A stretch of DNA of 64,000 bases from Methylophilus sp. 5 (GTDB lineage Bacteria; Pseudomonadota; Gammaproteobacteria; Burkholderiales; Methylophilaceae): positions 496,001-560,000 of the forward strand of contig NZ_KI911560.1 in assembly GCF_000515275.1 (NCBI RefSeq), in the 5' to 3' direction. This document shows, piece after piece, positions 26,918 through 36,945 of the stretch (positions are counted from its first letter, which is position 1; every line of letters begins with the position of its first letter). The notes beneath the pieces are model-generated. The model ran no database searches. It was not told the origin of the DNA and saw nothing but the letters and a program-made list of their open reading frames with translations. Position numbers and translations under genes: made by a program.

Positions 26918-27703
26918 TTAAAGCGTCATCAATTGCCCAATGGCTTGCTGTGCTGCCACAAAACCAGCAGTCGCAGTGACACAAATGCTTGAACCATAGC
27001 CCGCACAGTTCAAGCCTGTCAGGCCTGCCTGCGGCGTTTCGCAAACCGCTTCAGGGCGCTCGACTGGCTCATCTGAATACACGGCCATAATGCCAAATTT
27101 GGCAGATTTTTTATGATCAGACGCTTTAGGAAAGCCATGGTCACGCCGCAGCTGGTTACGCACCTTTGCCAGCATACGATCGCCTTGCACCTGCGCCAAA
27201 TCAGCCAGGCGGATGCGCGTCGCATCCAGCTTGCCGCCTGCACTGCCCACCATCACCAAAGCGATACCCTGCTGTTTGCAATAGGCCGCCAAGGCGATTT
27301 TGGCCTTGGTGTCATCCATGCAATCTACCACCACATCCGGCGCAACGGCCAACAACGGTGTCAGGTTGTCGGCCGTCACAAAGTCCTCAACCTCTATGAC
27401 GTCACACAGTGGATTAATCGCAGTAATTCGCTCGCGCATGGCGGTCACCTTGGCCTTGCCCAACGTTTCATCCAGCGTATGAATCTGTCGGTTCATGTTC
27501 GATTCGGCAATATTATCCAGATCGACCAGCGTTAACTTGCCCACAGCATTGCGCGCCAGCGCCTCTACCGCCCACGAGCCAACACCACCAATGCCAATGA
27601 CCAGCACGTGTGCATGTTGCAGCCTTGCCAAGCCTTGCTCGCCATACAGACGACGCACGCCACTAAAGCGGCGCTGAATATCCACTAACTGATCTGCAGT
27701 CAT
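26918..27703 (-). CDS. tcdA: tRNA threonylcarbamoyladenosine dehydratase
   Basis: 261 residues, E1/ThiF-like fold. The ATP-binding VLVIGIGGVGSWAVEALARNAVGKLTLVDLDNI starts near residue 33 and NMNRQIHTLDETLGKAK follows. TcdA (CsdL) uses ATP to cyclise t6A at position 37 of ANN-decoding tRNAs into the ct6A form. Members lack the ubiquitin-like partner seen with MoeB/ThiF, and none is adjacent here. Its start overlaps the acpS stop by 4 bp. It ends the long rpoE-to-acpS minus-strand run. Confidence 0.93.
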   Translation of the reverse strand: MTADQLVDIQRRFSGVRRLYGEQGLARLQHAHVLVIGIGGVGSWAVEALARNAVGKLTLVDLDNIAESNMNRQIHTLDETLGKAKVTAMRERITAINPLCDVIEVEDFVTADNLTPLLAVAPDVVVDCMDDTKAKIALAAYCKQQGIALVMVGSAGGKLDATRIRLADLAQVQGDRMLAKVRNQLRRDHGFPKASDHKKSAKFGIMAVYSDEPVERPEAVCETPQAGLTGLNCAGYGSSICVTATAGFVAAQQAIGQLMTL

Positions 27704-28089
27704 ACGGTTTGGGTCGTTTCCAGCACCACGTAAGCCAATGCCAGATTTTTTTCGTCACTAATGCTGATGTGCGATTGGTAAATATGGTGTTGCTTAAGAA
27801 AGGCTTGCAGTGTGGCAGACAACTGCAGCAAAGGACGGCCTAATGCGTCGTGGGTGACAGCAATATTCTGAAAACTGACATCGCCACGAATACCGGTGCC
27901 TATCGCTTTGGCAAAGGCTTCTTTAGCCGCAAAACGCTTGGCGAGAAAGCGGGCTTTGAGTTTGCTGGCTTCATAATCTGCCCATTCACCTGGCGCCAGA
28001 ATGCGCTTGGCAAAGCTGTCACCAAACTGGTCCAATGAGGCCTCTATGCGCTCGACTTCAACAATGTCTGTGCCAATTCCGTAAATCAT
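27700..28089 (-). CDS. acpS: Holo-[acyl-carrier-protein] synthase
   Basis: 129 residues. The motifs IYGIGTDIVEVERI (catalytic Asp near residue 8) and RFLAKRFAAKEAFAKAIGTG (Glu near 58) are intact. It transfers phosphopantetheine from CoA to acyl carrier protein. ATG at 28089 follows GAGGTGGTCAT; a start five codons earlier is less likely. It lies 25 bp after pdxJ, the standard betaproteobacterial order. Confidence 0.96.
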   Translation of the reverse strand: MIYGIGTDIVEVERIEASLDQFGDSFAKRILAPGEWADYEASKLKARFLAKRFAAKEAFAKAIGTGIRGDVSFQNIAVTHDALGRPLLQLSATLQAFLKQHHIYQSHISISDEKNLALAYVVLETTQTV

Positions 28090-28114
28090 ATGACCACCTC
28101 GCAAACAGCCCGTG

Positions 28115-28843
28115 TTATTTCGGCGAAAACTCTTTCATCAGCGCTTTCATTTCGCGCACAGCGCTATCCCAGCCGACGAATAGCGCATGCGCGACAATGG
28201 CATGGCCGATATTGAGCTCTTCAAAGCCAGCCAAGCGCGCAATATGATGCACATTGTGATAATGCAAGCCATGCCCGGCATTAACCACCAGGCCTGCCGC
28301 TTTCGCATGCTTGAGTGCGGTCTCAATTTTATCTAACTCTTCAAACTGCTGTTTTTCATTCCCGGCGTCGGCAAAAGTGCCGGTATGTAGCTCAATCACA
28401 GGCGCGCCCATTTTCGCTGCGGCGTCAATTTGCGCCAAGTCAGGCGCAATAAACAGCGACACACGAATGCCCTGATCAGACAGTTTTTTAACCGCATGCT
28501 CTACCTTGGTGTAATGCGTCAACACATCCAGCCCGCCTTCGGTGGTGCGCTCTTCCCGCCGCTCTGGCACCAGGCAGACATCTTGCGGATTGACCTGAAT
28601 GGCGATATCAACCATCTCACCGGTTACCGCACATTCCAGGTTCATTTTGGTTTGCAACAAGGGGCGCAAAGCAAAAATATCGGCATCCTGCATATGACGA
28701 CGGTCTTCACGCAGATGCAAGGTAATGCTGTCTGCACCAGACTGTTCAGCACGCAGTGCGGCTTGCACTACGCTTGGATATTTAGTGCCACGGGCCTGAC
28801 GGATGGTAGCGACGTGGTCGATATTGACACCTAGTTTTAACAT
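28115..28843 (-). CDS. pdxJ: Pyridoxine 5'-phosphate synthase
   Basis: 242 residues, full length TIM barrel. The N-terminus [17 protein letters not shown] and the later [16 protein letters not shown] are family signatures, with catalytic His in the first. It condenses 1-deoxyxylulose 5-phosphate with 3-amino-2-oxopropyl phosphate to give pyridoxine phosphate. It normally follows recO closely; here a 543-bp palindromic element and spacer (28844-29688) intervene, so pdxJ-acpS may need their own promoter. Confidence 0.97.
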   Translation of the reverse strand: MLKLGVNIDHVATIRQARGTKYPSVVQAALRAEQSGADSITLHLREDRRHMQDADIFALRPLLQTKMNLECAVTGEMVDIAIQVNPQDVCLVPERREERTTEGGLDVLTHYTKVEHAVKKLSDQGIRVSLFIAPDLAQIDAAAKMGAPVIELHTGTFADAGNEKQQFEELDKIETALKHAKAAGLVVNAGHGLHYHNVHHIARLAGFEELNIGHAIVAHALFVGWDSAVREMKALMKEFSPK

Positions 28844-29035
28844 AGCGCTCTTTGTAATGGGGTTAATGACAACATTTTAACTGTTGATGATGGTAAACCA
28901 AATTGATCATGCAAAAAATAGAAAGATATTTGTGCTTAGATTTAAAGGTTTATAACCAAGCAGATATTTAAACTCGAAGTCCAAACTTGTCTACCAGTTA
29001 ATTGCAGGCATCTTTGCGCTTAAGGGCGTTTTTTA

Positions 29036-29578
29036 TTTCGCCTTATTGGCGAGTTACTTTTTTTGCTTGCCCCAAAAAAGTAACCAAAAAGAGGGCACCC
29101 AGCCATCACGGCCTGCGGCTCCCTTGCGTTGCTCAACAAAATAAGCCGGTCACGAAACTCATCCTAGCGGGCTGCAAACTACGCAGCCCACCGCGGGATT
29201 CGGACAGTCGCTCCCTCTAATCTTATTTTGTTTCCGCTACTCAGCGTGATGAATGGGATTCATCTCATTTAAGTAGCAGCGTGAAAATTTGGATGGTTCA
29301 AAAAACAGATTCTTTTTTATTAAATTCGAGAAGGGTTGCAGTCGTATGGTGTTCGGGGTCCCTATCTGACGCGCCGAGTAGCGCAGGCAAAATAAGAGTA
29401 GAGGGAGCGACTGTCCGAATCCCGCAGTAGCTCACGTTCTGTGTGAGCTACCAGGTTGAGTTTCGTGACCGCTTATTTTGACGAGCAACGCAGGGAACAA
29501 GCGGAAGCTGGGGTGCATTTCTTTTGGTTACTTATTCTTTGGGCAAGCAAAGAAAAGTAACTCGCTGAAAAAGCGAAA
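29036..29578. repeat. Long imperfect palindromic element, copy 2
   Basis: 543 bp with the same inverted ends as copy 1. The central arms 29201-29230 and 29388-29417 are complementary at 29 of 30 positions, although their sequence differs from copy 1. A further hairpin (GTAGCTCAC...GTGAGCTAC) lies at about 29427-29451 in the right arm. It fills most of the 845-bp gap between pdxJ and recO; the flanks (28844-29035, 29579-29688) show no gene. Confidence 0.88.
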
Positions 29579-29688
29579 AACAATCTCTCAACCAAAGAAC
29601 AACCTTTTATTGCAATCACACCACGCCTGGATTCCAGCCTACTAAAGAACTGACGGTGCGAACGCAAGACCCGCGACAATTAAAAGAA

Positions 29689-30441
29689 CTAGAACCCCTG
29701 CAAATCCACCAACAACTGTCGTGTATGCAGCGGCTTCTCACCCAAATAATGCTGCAACAAATAGCGCATCAGTTGTTTGCTTTGTGACTGCGTGGTGGCA
29801 TGCGTGTAATTACCACGCGCCATTTCAAGTAGCGTCGCACCTTGAATCAGCAGGCCGTTTCTGGTGGCAGAAGGCGCACAAGCGCCGTAATCCGCTTCAA
29901 AGCGATACGTTTCGTCTGCATGGATAATTTCACCATGTTCGTCATGCGTGAGTGGCACAGCATAGCCAAGCTCTTGCAACATTTTCAGTTCAAACCGGCG
30001 CAAAATTTCGGCTAACTGGCCGCTGCCTGCGTCTTGTTGCAAGGTGGAAAGTAACTGTATGGTTTGTGCGTAATATTCAAATAATTGCGCGTGGGCATCA
30101 TCGCGCGGCAGTAAGCGCAACAGTAACTCGTTCATGTAAAAGCCGCACATCAGGGCGTCGCCGCGCAGCAGCGTGAGGCCGGTCATCCACTCTAATTCGT
30201 GCAGGGTTTTGAGTTCGTTTTTGCCTGACCAGGTGCCTGCCAGTTGCTGAAAAGATTGCAGCATGCCACGCATGGCCGAGAGTGGCCTGCGCGCACCTTT
30301 TGCCACGGCCGCAATCCGGCCCAGATCGCGGCTGAACATTTCAACTACGAGGCTGGTTTCTTTAAAAGGATAAGTGTGCAGGATAAAAACCGGTTGCTGG
30401 GATTGCTTGTGGCTACCGGAATCGGGGGACTTTACTGCCAT
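29689..30441 (-). CDS. recO: DNA repair protein RecO
   Basis: 250 residues. The OB-fold N-terminus reads FILHTYPFKETSLVVEMFSRDLGRIAAVAKGARRP, the usual RecO opening. A helical C-terminal half follows, with no zinc-finger cysteines, as common in betaproteobacteria. RecO helps load RecA on SSB-coated single strands in the RecF pathway. It lies 25 bp after era, part of the rnc-era-recO unit. Confidence 0.95.
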   Translation of the reverse strand: MAVKSPDSGSHKQSQQPVFILHTYPFKETSLVVEMFSRDLGRIAAVAKGARRPLSAMRGMLQSFQQLAGTWSGKNELKTLHELEWMTGLTLLRGDALMCGFYMNELLLRLLPRDDAHAQLFEYYAQTIQLLSTLQQDAGSGQLAEILRRFELKMLQELGYAVPLTHDEHGEIIHADETYRFEADYGACAPSATRNGLLIQGATLLEMARGNYTHATTQSQSKQLMRYLLQHYLGEKPLHTRQLLVDLQGF

Positions 30442-30466
30442 GGCATGCCAGTAGTGAATCTGCTAA

Positions 30467-31372
30467 TTAAAAGCCCAGACTCTTTAATGCGCGTGCATCA
30501 TCGGCCCAACCACCCTTCACCTTGACCCAGGTTTCTAAGTAGACTTTGGAGCCAAATAGTTTTTCCATGTCCTGGCGCGCTTCGGTTGAGATTTGTTTGA
30601 GTTTTTCGCCACCTTTGCCAATGATCATCGGCTTTTGGCTGTCTTTGTCTACAATAATGGCCGCAAAAATACGGCGCAGATTCTTCTCAGTTTCAAACTT
30701 TTCAATTTCTACAGTCACTGAGTAAGGCAACTCATCCCCCAGTAGACGGAATATTTTTTCCCGCACCAGCTCAGCGGCCAGAAAGCGTTCATTTTTATCA
30801 GTGAGCTCGTCTTCTGCATAAATGGCAGGCTGTTGCGGCAGGTGCTCACGCACAGTGGATAGCAGCTCATCCAGGTATAAGCTCTTTTTGGCGCTGACCG
30901 GAATAATGCCGGCGAAATCAAACAGTTGGTCAAAATCTTGAATCAAAGGCAGCAAATTGCCTTTATCGCCCATCAGGTCTGCTTTATTCACAACCAACAA
31001 CACAGGTTTGTTTTTTGGCAACAGCTTAAGCACGATCTCGTCTGCTTCACCCAGTTTCATCGGCTCAATCACAAACAACACCACATCGACCTCAGTTAAC
31101 ACTTGGGTGACGGTTTTATTGAGGGTTTTATTAAGCGCGTTAATATGTTTTTGCTGAAAACCAGGCGTATCCACAAACAGGAACTGGGTATCATCTGTGG
31201 TGTGTATGCCAAGCAAACGATGGCGCGTGGTCTGTGCCTTACGCGAGGTAATGGCCAGCTTCATGCCTAAAATATGATTTAGCAATGTGGATTTACCAAC
31301 ATTGGGGCGACCAACGATGGCAACGGTACCACAACGAAAATCGTCTGCGGCGGGGGTAAGTTGTTCTGTCAT
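30467..31372 (-). CDS. era: GTPase Era
   Basis: 301 residues. GTPase motifs are intact: GRPNVGKST (G1), DTPGF (G3), NKADLMG (G4), VSAKK (G5). The C-terminal KH domain has [19 protein letters not shown]. Era binds 16S rRNA and assists 30S maturation. ATG at 31372 overlaps the rnc stop by 4 bp (ATGA); the 34-codon extension upstream lies inside rnc and is rejected. Confidence 0.97.
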   Translation of the reverse strand: MTEQLTPAADDFRCGTVAIVGRPNVGKSTLLNHILGMKLAITSRKAQTTRHRLLGIHTTDDTQFLFVDTPGFQQKHINALNKTLNKTVTQVLTEVDVVLFVIEPMKLGEADEIVLKLLPKNKPVLLVVNKADLMGDKGNLLPLIQDFDQLFDFAGIIPVSAKKSLYLDELLSTVREHLPQQPAIYAEDELTDKNERFLAAELVREKIFRLLGDELPYSVTVEIEKFETEKNLRRIFAAIIVDKDSQKPMIIGKGGEKLKQISTEARQDMEKLFGSKVYLETWVKVKGGWADDARALKSLGF

Positions 31373-32040
31373 GATTGAATCTCGTCCATGGCCAATTTGG
31401 CCGCTTGTTGCTCCGCCACACGGCGACTGGTGCCCACACCGGTGGTGGTCAGTTTGAGCTTTTGAATAAAACACTGCACAGTAAAGGTCTGCGCATGCGC
31501 TTCACCTTCAATCGACACTACCTGGTAGTCCGGCAGGTCCATTTTTTTGCTTTGCAGATATTCCTGTAATTGCGATTTGGCGTCTTTGTCGATAAATTTC
31601 GGGTCTATGGTCTGCAACTTGTCGCGATACAGTAACGCTACTACTTGTTGCGCGGCATCAAAGCCACCATCCAGATACACCGCGCCGACAATGGCTTCCA
31701 GTGCATCAGCCAAAATTGAGGGGCGGCGCCAACCGGCACTTTTCAATTCGCCCTCACCCAGTTTGAGCGCATCGCCCAAATGCAAGTCTGCTGCAATTTC
31801 AGCCAGGCTGGCTTCTCTCACCAGTTTGGCGCGCAGGCGGCTTAAGTCGCCCTCAGGCAAGTGCGGAAATAAATTAAACAGCTGATGCGCGATGATAAAG
31901 TTGAGTACGCTATCACCCAAAAATTCCAGACGCTCATTATTGATGGCAGAAAAACTGCGGTGGGTGAGCGCTTGCTGCAGTAGGGTGGGCTGCTGAAAGC
32001 TGTAGCCAATTCTGGTTTGTAATACCGGGAGTGCGTTCAT
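31369..32040 (-). CDS. rnc: Ribonuclease III
   Basis: 223 residues. The catalytic motif [17 protein letters not shown] is near residue 36, with [18 protein letters not shown] near residue 108. The C-terminal double-stranded RNA-binding domain starts near 150 and ends [15 protein letters not shown]. It processes rRNA and cleaves structured RNA. The long hairpin-forming repeats of this window, if transcribed, would be possible substrates. Translationally coupled to era. Confidence 0.97.
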   Translation of the reverse strand: MNALPVLQTRIGYSFQQPTLLQQALTHRSFSAINNERLEFLGDSVLNFIIAHQLFNLFPHLPEGDLSRLRAKLVREASLAEIAADLHLGDALKLGEGELKSAGWRRPSILADALEAIVGAVYLDGGFDAAQQVVALLYRDKLQTIDPKFIDKDAKSQLQEYLQSKKMDLPDYQVVSIEGEAHAQTFTVQCFIQKLKLTTTGVGTSRRVAEQQAAKLAMDEIQS

Positions 32041-32062
32041 TTAGGGGCAACCATGCCAGCCA

Positions 32063-32419
32063 TCAGGGTTTGCTGGCTGCATCAAAGTCAATCAACAGGG
32101 TTATGCTGTCTGTCAGTAGAATTTTTTTCTGATAACGCATGGCGACCACACCGCCGCTGATGTCTAAATCGCGACCAGTCACATCGTGAATGCTATCCAC
32201 TTGCATCTGACGATCAAAGGCAGTGCGCACATCGCTGTCGCTTTGCAGTAAAGGATCATGCGCAATGCGGTTAACGGTGGCTTGAATGGAGTAGTATTCC
32301 ATGTAGGCTGGCAACGCTTTTAAGGCCACAGTGCCCAAAATGCCAAATGCGGTTAAAACCAGCAAAAAACCGAGCAAACCGATGCCGTGTTGGTGAGAAT
32401 GCTTTGAGTATTTAATCAT
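32063..32419 (-). CDS. DUF4845 family membrane-anchored protein
   Basis: 118 residues. A single N-terminal membrane segment (GIGLLGFLLVLTAFGILGTVALKAL) resembles type IV pilin-like anchors, followed by a small periplasmic domain (YYSIQATVNRIAHDP...). DUF4845 proteins almost always lie between lepB and rnc in betaproteobacteria; the function is unknown. ATG at 32419 follows GAGGGATAGC, which decides the start over ATGs 4 and 12 codons upstream. Confidence 0.85.
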   Translation of the reverse strand: MIKYSKHSHQHGIGLLGFLLVLTAFGILGTVALKALPAYMEYYSIQATVNRIAHDPLLQSDSDVRTAFDRQMQVDSIHDVTGRDLDISGGVVAMRYQKKILLTDSITLLIDFDAASKP

Positions 32420-32464
32420 GCTATCCCTCATCAGATGTCGTTGTCCACACGGCACACCGTGTAG

Positions 32465-33280
32465 TTAACCAATACTTTGCCCGATACGGCGCCATTGGTC
32501 AAAGTTAAACCAAATAAAGAAAGCGCGGCCCACCAGGTGTTTTTCGGCAACGAAGCCCCAAACGCGGCTGTCCGAGCTGTTATCGCGGTTGTCGCCCATG
32601 GCGAAATACTCACCGGCAGGCACTGTAATCGTTTCTCCCTGCATTAAACGAGCGCCATTACTCCCTGGACTATATTGGTTCATGATGTCATGAATCAGCA
32701 CCTCATGCTTTACATCGCCCAACTGCTCGCTCAAGCGTGATGCAGTCACATCTACCGCGCGCGCATTGCCACTTTCATCATTCACATTGAGTGCGTATTG
32801 ATACGGCTGCACAAAGTCGAGGTTAATCACTTTGCCATTGATTGTGAGCTGCTTGTCACGATACTGGATTTTGTCGCCTGGCAAGCCGACCACACGTTTG
32901 ATATAGTCAATCGAAGTATCAGGCGGATAATGAAACACAAACACATCACCACGCTTAGGCAAGCTCACCGGGTAAAAAACACTATTCAGGATAGGCACAC
33001 GCAAGCCGTAAGTAAACTTGTTGACCAGAATATAATCGCCCGCCAGCAACGTTGGCATCATGGAGCCTGAAGGGATTTTAAATGGCTCTACCACAAATGA
33101 GCGCACCATAAATACCAGCAAAATCACCGGAAAAAAGCTTTTACTGTATTCAACATACCAGGGGTCGGCAACTTCGCCAAAGGCCGCTGACTGGCGTTGT
33201 TTGCGCAATACCAGAATATCCAGCAGCCAGATCACGCCTGAGACCAGCAAAATCACCAACATAAAGATTGCAAAATACAT
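32465..33280 (-). CDS. lepB: Signal peptidase I
   Basis: 271 residues with two N-terminal membrane segments (about 2-19 and 52-68). The catalytic Ser is in IPSGSMMPTLLAGDYILVNK near residue 91 and the catalytic Lys in DYIKRVVGLPGD near 144. GDNRDNSSDSR near 238 is the conserved box E. It removes signal peptides at the outer face of the inner membrane. Encoded 35 bp after lepA, as usual. Confidence 0.97.
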   Translation of the reverse strand: MYFAIFMLVILLVSGVIWLLDILVLRKQRQSAAFGEVADPWYVEYSKSFFPVILLVFMVRSFVVEPFKIPSGSMMPTLLAGDYILVNKFTYGLRVPILNSVFYPVSLPKRGDVFVFHYPPDTSIDYIKRVVGLPGDKIQYRDKQLTINGKVINLDFVQPYQYALNVNDESGNARAVDVTASRLSEQLGDVKHEVLIHDIMNQYSPGSNGARLMQGETITVPAGEYFAMGDNRDNSSDSRVWGFVAEKHLVGRAFFIWFNFDQWRRIGQSIG

Positions 33281-33315
33281 GCTTGTTTCCCGAGTAAGCT
33301 ATTCCACTAAAGTGA

Positions 33316-35109
33316 TTATTTATCTTCTACACGCAAGATAGCGAGGAAGGCTTCTTGTGGAATTTCCACATTACCGACCTGTTTCATACGCTTTTTACCT
33401 TCTTTTTGTTTTTCCAGCAACTTGCGTTTACGCGTAATATCGCCACCATAACACTTGGCAATCACGTTTTTACGCATGGCTTTCACCGTTTCACGCGCAA
33501 TAATGTTGGCGCCAATAGAGGCTTGAATCGCAATATCAAACATCTGGCGTGGAATTAATTCGCGCATTTTTGAGACCAGCTCACGGCCGCGATACAGGCT
33601 ATTGGCACGGTGGACAATCAGGCTTAATGCATCTACACGCTCGCCGTTGACCATAATATCCAGCTTAACCAAATCTGCGGCACGAAACTCCAGAAACTCG
33701 TAATCCATAGAGGCATAACCACGCGAGACCGATTTCAATTTATCAAAGAAATCCAGCACCACTTCATTGAGCGGCATCTCGTAGCTCAGCATGACCTGGC
33801 GACCCATGTATTGCATATTGCGCTGCACACCGCGTTTGTTATTACACAATGTCATCACTGGGCCGACATAGTCTTGTGGCATCAGCAAGTTCACCACAAT
33901 CATCGGCTCACGAATTTCTTCAACCCGTGATGGCTCAGGCAAGCGTGACGGGTTTTCAATTTGCACCACTTCACCGGTTCTAAGCAGCAGCTCATACACA
34001 ACCGTCGGCGCGGTGGTAATCAGGTCCATATCGTACTCGCGCTCCAGGCGCTCTTGTACGATCTCCATATGCAACAAGCCTAAAAAGCCACAGCGAAAGC
34101 CAAAGCCTAACGCGGTTGAGTTTTCTGGCTCAAACTGCAGGCTGGAGTCATTCAAACGCAGCTTTTCCAGTGCCGTGCGCAAAGATTCAAACTGGTTAGA
34201 CTCAACCGGATACAAGCCCGCAAACACCTGCGGCTTAACCTCTTTAAAGCCGGGCAATGCTGCTGGAGCCTGCCTGCCTGCCAAGGTTACAGTATCGCCC
34301 ACTTTGGCCGCCGCCAGCTCTTTAATGCCGGCGATAATAAAGCCTACTTCACCCGCACTTAATTGCGTGCGCTGTAATGACTTCGGTGTAAACACACCGA
34401 CCTGCTCACATAAGTATTCTGCACCCGTTGCCATCAAGCGGATTTTTTCTTTGGCGCGCAACGAGCCATCGACAACGCGCACCAGCATGACCACGCCCAC
34501 ATAATTATCAAACCAGGCGTCAATCACCAGTGCTTTCAACGGGGCATCAATATCGCCAACCGGTGGTGGCACTTTAAGCACAACTTCCTCCAGCACATCG
34601 CGCACGCCCTCACCGGTTTTAGCAGAGCAACGCACCGCATCGGTGGCATCGACCCCGATCACGTCTTCAATCTCTTGCATCACGCGCGCCGGATCAGCAG
34701 AAGGCAAATCAATCTTGTTAAGAATAGGCGTGACTTCTACACCGAGCTCAATCGCGGTGTAACAGTTGGCCACACTCTGTGCTTCTACCCCTTGCGAAGC
34801 GTCGACCACCAGCAAAGCGCCTTCACAGGCAGAAAGCGAGCGGCTGACTTCATAGCTAAAATCGACGTGACCGGGCGTATCAATCAGGTTGAGGTAATAG
34901 GTTTCACCATTATTGGCTTTGTATTGCAGGGCAGCGGTTTGCGCTTTGATAGTAATGCCGCGCTCACGCTCGATATCCATGCTATCAAGCACTTGTGCTT
35001 CCATCTCGCGTGCTTCGAGGCCACCGCATAATTGAATAATGCGGTCTGCCAGTGTCGATTTGCCGTGGTCAATGTGCGCAATAATCGAAAAATTACGAAT
35101 ATTTTTCAT
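33316..35109 (-). CDS. lepA: Elongation factor 4 (LepA)
   Basis: 597 residues, canonical length. GTPase motifs: [13 protein letters not shown] (G1), RGITIKAQ (G2), DTPGHVDF (G3), [10 protein letters not shown] (G4). The LepA-specific C-terminal domain ends [18 protein letters not shown]. It acts on the ribosome in translation or its initiation/back-translocation. It opens the lepA-lepB-DUF4845-rnc-era-recO run; a terminator at 35268-35293 separates it from degP. Confidence 0.98.
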   Translation of the reverse strand: MKNIRNFSIIAHIDHGKSTLADRIIQLCGGLEAREMEAQVLDSMDIERERGITIKAQTAALQYKANNGETYYLNLIDTPGHVDFSYEVSRSLSACEGALLVVDASQGVEAQSVANCYTAIELGVEVTPILNKIDLPSADPARVMQEIEDVIGVDATDAVRCSAKTGEGVRDVLEEVVLKVPPPVGDIDAPLKALVIDAWFDNYVGVVMLVRVVDGSLRAKEKIRLMATGAEYLCEQVGVFTPKSLQRTQLSAGEVGFIIAGIKELAAAKVGDTVTLAGRQAPAALPGFKEVKPQVFAGLYPVESNQFESLRTALEKLRLNDSSLQFEPENSTALGFGFRCGFLGLLHMEIVQERLEREYDMDLITTAPTVVYELLLRTGEVVQIENPSRLPEPSRVEEIREPMIVVNLLMPQDYVGPVMTLCNNKRGVQRNMQYMGRQVMLSYEMPLNEVVLDFFDKLKSVSRGYASMDYEFLEFRAADLVKLDIMVNGERVDALSLIVHRANSLYRGRELVSKMRELIPRQMFDIAIQASIGANIIARETVKAMRKNVIAKCYGGDITRKRKLLEKQKEGKKRMKQVGNVEIPQEAFLAILRVEDK

Positions 35110-35267
35110 GTGTCGTTTACGTTATTTACAAGCAAGAAAGGCGCTTGAAGCGCCTCTCAAATGGGGTGCATTTTACAGTAAATGCATGAATATCAGTGAT
35201 TTATTTTCTGCAAGCGCCCATGCAGCAAGCCGCGATCACAAGCCATCATCACTGGCCTATCAAACAC

Positions 35268-35293
35268 AAAAAGACAGGCTAACCTGTCTTTTT
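35268..35293 (-). terminator. Rho-independent terminator after degP
   Basis: AAAAAGACAGG-CTAA-CCTGTCTTTTT, a perfect 11-bp stem ending in T on the minus strand, 24 bp after the stop at 35317. Confidence 0.93.
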
Positions 35294-35316
35294 GCCTACC
35301 TCACCACAAGCAGCCC

Positions 35317-36738
35317 TTACTTGATCTTAATCGGCACGTATAAGGTATTTTCGCCACGCTGCACCAACACGGCAACGGTTTTGCCCGCGGCCACGGCATT
35401 AATCTGCTTGTTAAAAGCATCCACGCTTTGGCTTTCATTGTTATTCAAGCCAAGAATCACATCACCGCGACGAATACCGGCTTGCGCAGCGGCGCCATTA
35501 CTCTCAATCACCAGCAAACCATTTTTACCATTGAGCTTTTTCTTTTGCAGCGCAGTCAGTTCACGCAAGGTCAGGCCGATTTTATTGGCCTCAGGCTTAA
35601 CCGGCTCTTTGCTGGTTGTAGCCGCCTCAGTTTGCTCGCTCGGCATTTCACCCACGCCTAATTGCAGGGTTTTATTGGCGCCTTTACGCACGATCTCTAC
35701 CGGCACCACTTTGCCTGGCTTGGTCGTAGCCACCACACGCGGCAAATCACTCGACGTGGTAATGGGCTTGCCATCAAATTTGAGGATAATATCGCCTGCT
35801 TCCAACCCACCTTTGTCAGCCGGGCTATTTTTCTCAATACCGGCAATCAAAGCACCGCTGGTTTGCTTGAGGCCAAACGAGTCGGCCAGGTCTTTAGTAA
35901 CTTCCTGAATACCAATCCCCAACCAGCCACGGGCAATGCGGCCATTGGTTTTAAGCTGGTTAGAAATATCAATCGCCACATCAATCGGAATACTAAATGA
36001 CAAGCCCATAGAGCCGCCACTTTTGCTGTAAATTTGCGAGTTGACACCCACCACTTCGCCGCGCAAGTTAAAAAGCGGGCCACCGGAGTTACCTGGGTTG
36101 ATGGCGACGTCAGTTTGAATAAACGGCACATAGTTTTCTTGTGGCAGCGCGCGGCCTTTGGCACTCACGATGCCGGCCGTCATGGTATTTTCGAGGCCGA
36201 ACGGTGAACCAATCGCAGCCACCCACTCGCCCACTTTGAGCGCATTCGGATCACCAACCGTCACTTTGGGTAAGCCAGTCGCTTCAATTTTAATCAAGGC
36301 CACATCGGTACGCTTATCTGCACCGATAATCTTCGCCTTAAACTCACGCTTGTCATACAACTTGACCAGCACTTCATCGGCCTCGCTCACCACATGCGCA
36401 TTGGTCAAAATATAACCATCGGCACTGATAATAAAGCCAGAGCCCAATGACTGGGTTTTATAGTCTTGCCCACCCTCCTGGCCTGGGCCACCGGGCATCC
36501 CGGGGATACCAAAGCGGCGCAAAAACTCTTGCAGGTTTTCATCATTTGGCATCCCAGGAAAACCAACACTACCAGCACCATGCACCACCGACGTAATACT
36601 GATATTCACTACCGCTGGCCCTTGTTTTTCAGCCAACTCGGTAAAATCCGGCAAATCCTTAGCCTCTACGGCTACCACTGGCATAGCGATTGTGACTGCA
36701 CACGCCAACATCACGCCAGAAACCCATTGCTTCATCAT
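35317..36738 (-). CDS. mucD: Do-family periplasmic serine protease (DegP/MucD)
   Basis: About 473 residues. A signal peptide ends near VVAVEA. The trypsin-like triad is visible: His in LTNAHVV, Asp in KRTDVALIKI, Ser in NPGNSGGPLFN. Two PDZ domains follow (GWLGIGIQEVTK... and GLLVIESNGAAAQAGIRRGDVILGLN). A Gly/Pro-rich loop (FGIPGMPGGPGQEGG) is typical of the LA loop. It degrades or refolds damaged envelope proteins. ATG at 36738 follows AGGAATAATC. It lies after rpoE-rseA-rseB, so it is probably a sigma-E target. Confidence 0.95.
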   Translation of the reverse strand: MMKQWVSGVMLACAVTIAMPVVAVEAKDLPDFTELAEKQGPAVVNISITSVVHGAGSVGFPGMPNDENLQEFLRRFGIPGMPGGPGQEGGQDYKTQSLGSGFIISADGYILTNAHVVSEADEVLVKLYDKREFKAKIIGADKRTDVALIKIEATGLPKVTVGDPNALKVGEWVAAIGSPFGLENTMTAGIVSAKGRALPQENYVPFIQTDVAINPGNSGGPLFNLRGEVVGVNSQIYSKSGGSMGLSFSIPIDVAIDISNQLKTNGRIARGWLGIGIQEVTKDLADSFGLKQTSGALIAGIEKNSPADKGGLEAGDIILKFDGKPITTSSDLPRVVATTKPGKVVPVEIVRKGANKTLQLGVGEMPSEQTEAATTSKEPVKPEANKIGLTLRELTALQKKKLNGKNGLLVIESNGAAAQAGIRRGDVILGLNNNESQSVDAFNKQINAVAAGKTVAVLVQRGENTLYVPIKIK

Positions 36739-36945
36739 GATTATTCCTACCATTTATTGATTATAAAGTTTTTGCACCATGGCGTTTAAACCGCCTGGAC
36801 ACACTAACGCTTGTAAGCGTCACCAAGATGACATGGTGGCTGTACAGAGAAATTCAAGTGATGGGGAGCGTTGCGTCACTTCATTAAAATCGTAAAACCA
36901 TCATACTTGCCAGCGTGCTGATTAAACCGAGCACCAGCGATGCAA

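Noticed and set aside
29002..29679. Open frames of about 70 codons in copy 2
   Set aside because: They read through the inverted ends of the repeat and have no conserved counterpart in the other copies.
31373..31474. N-terminal extension of era
   Set aside because: It lies inside rnc, has no family similarity, and the ATGA overlap with the rnc stop gives a natural start.
34013..34504. 163-codon frame antisense to lepA
   Set aside because: Shadow of a highly conserved gene.
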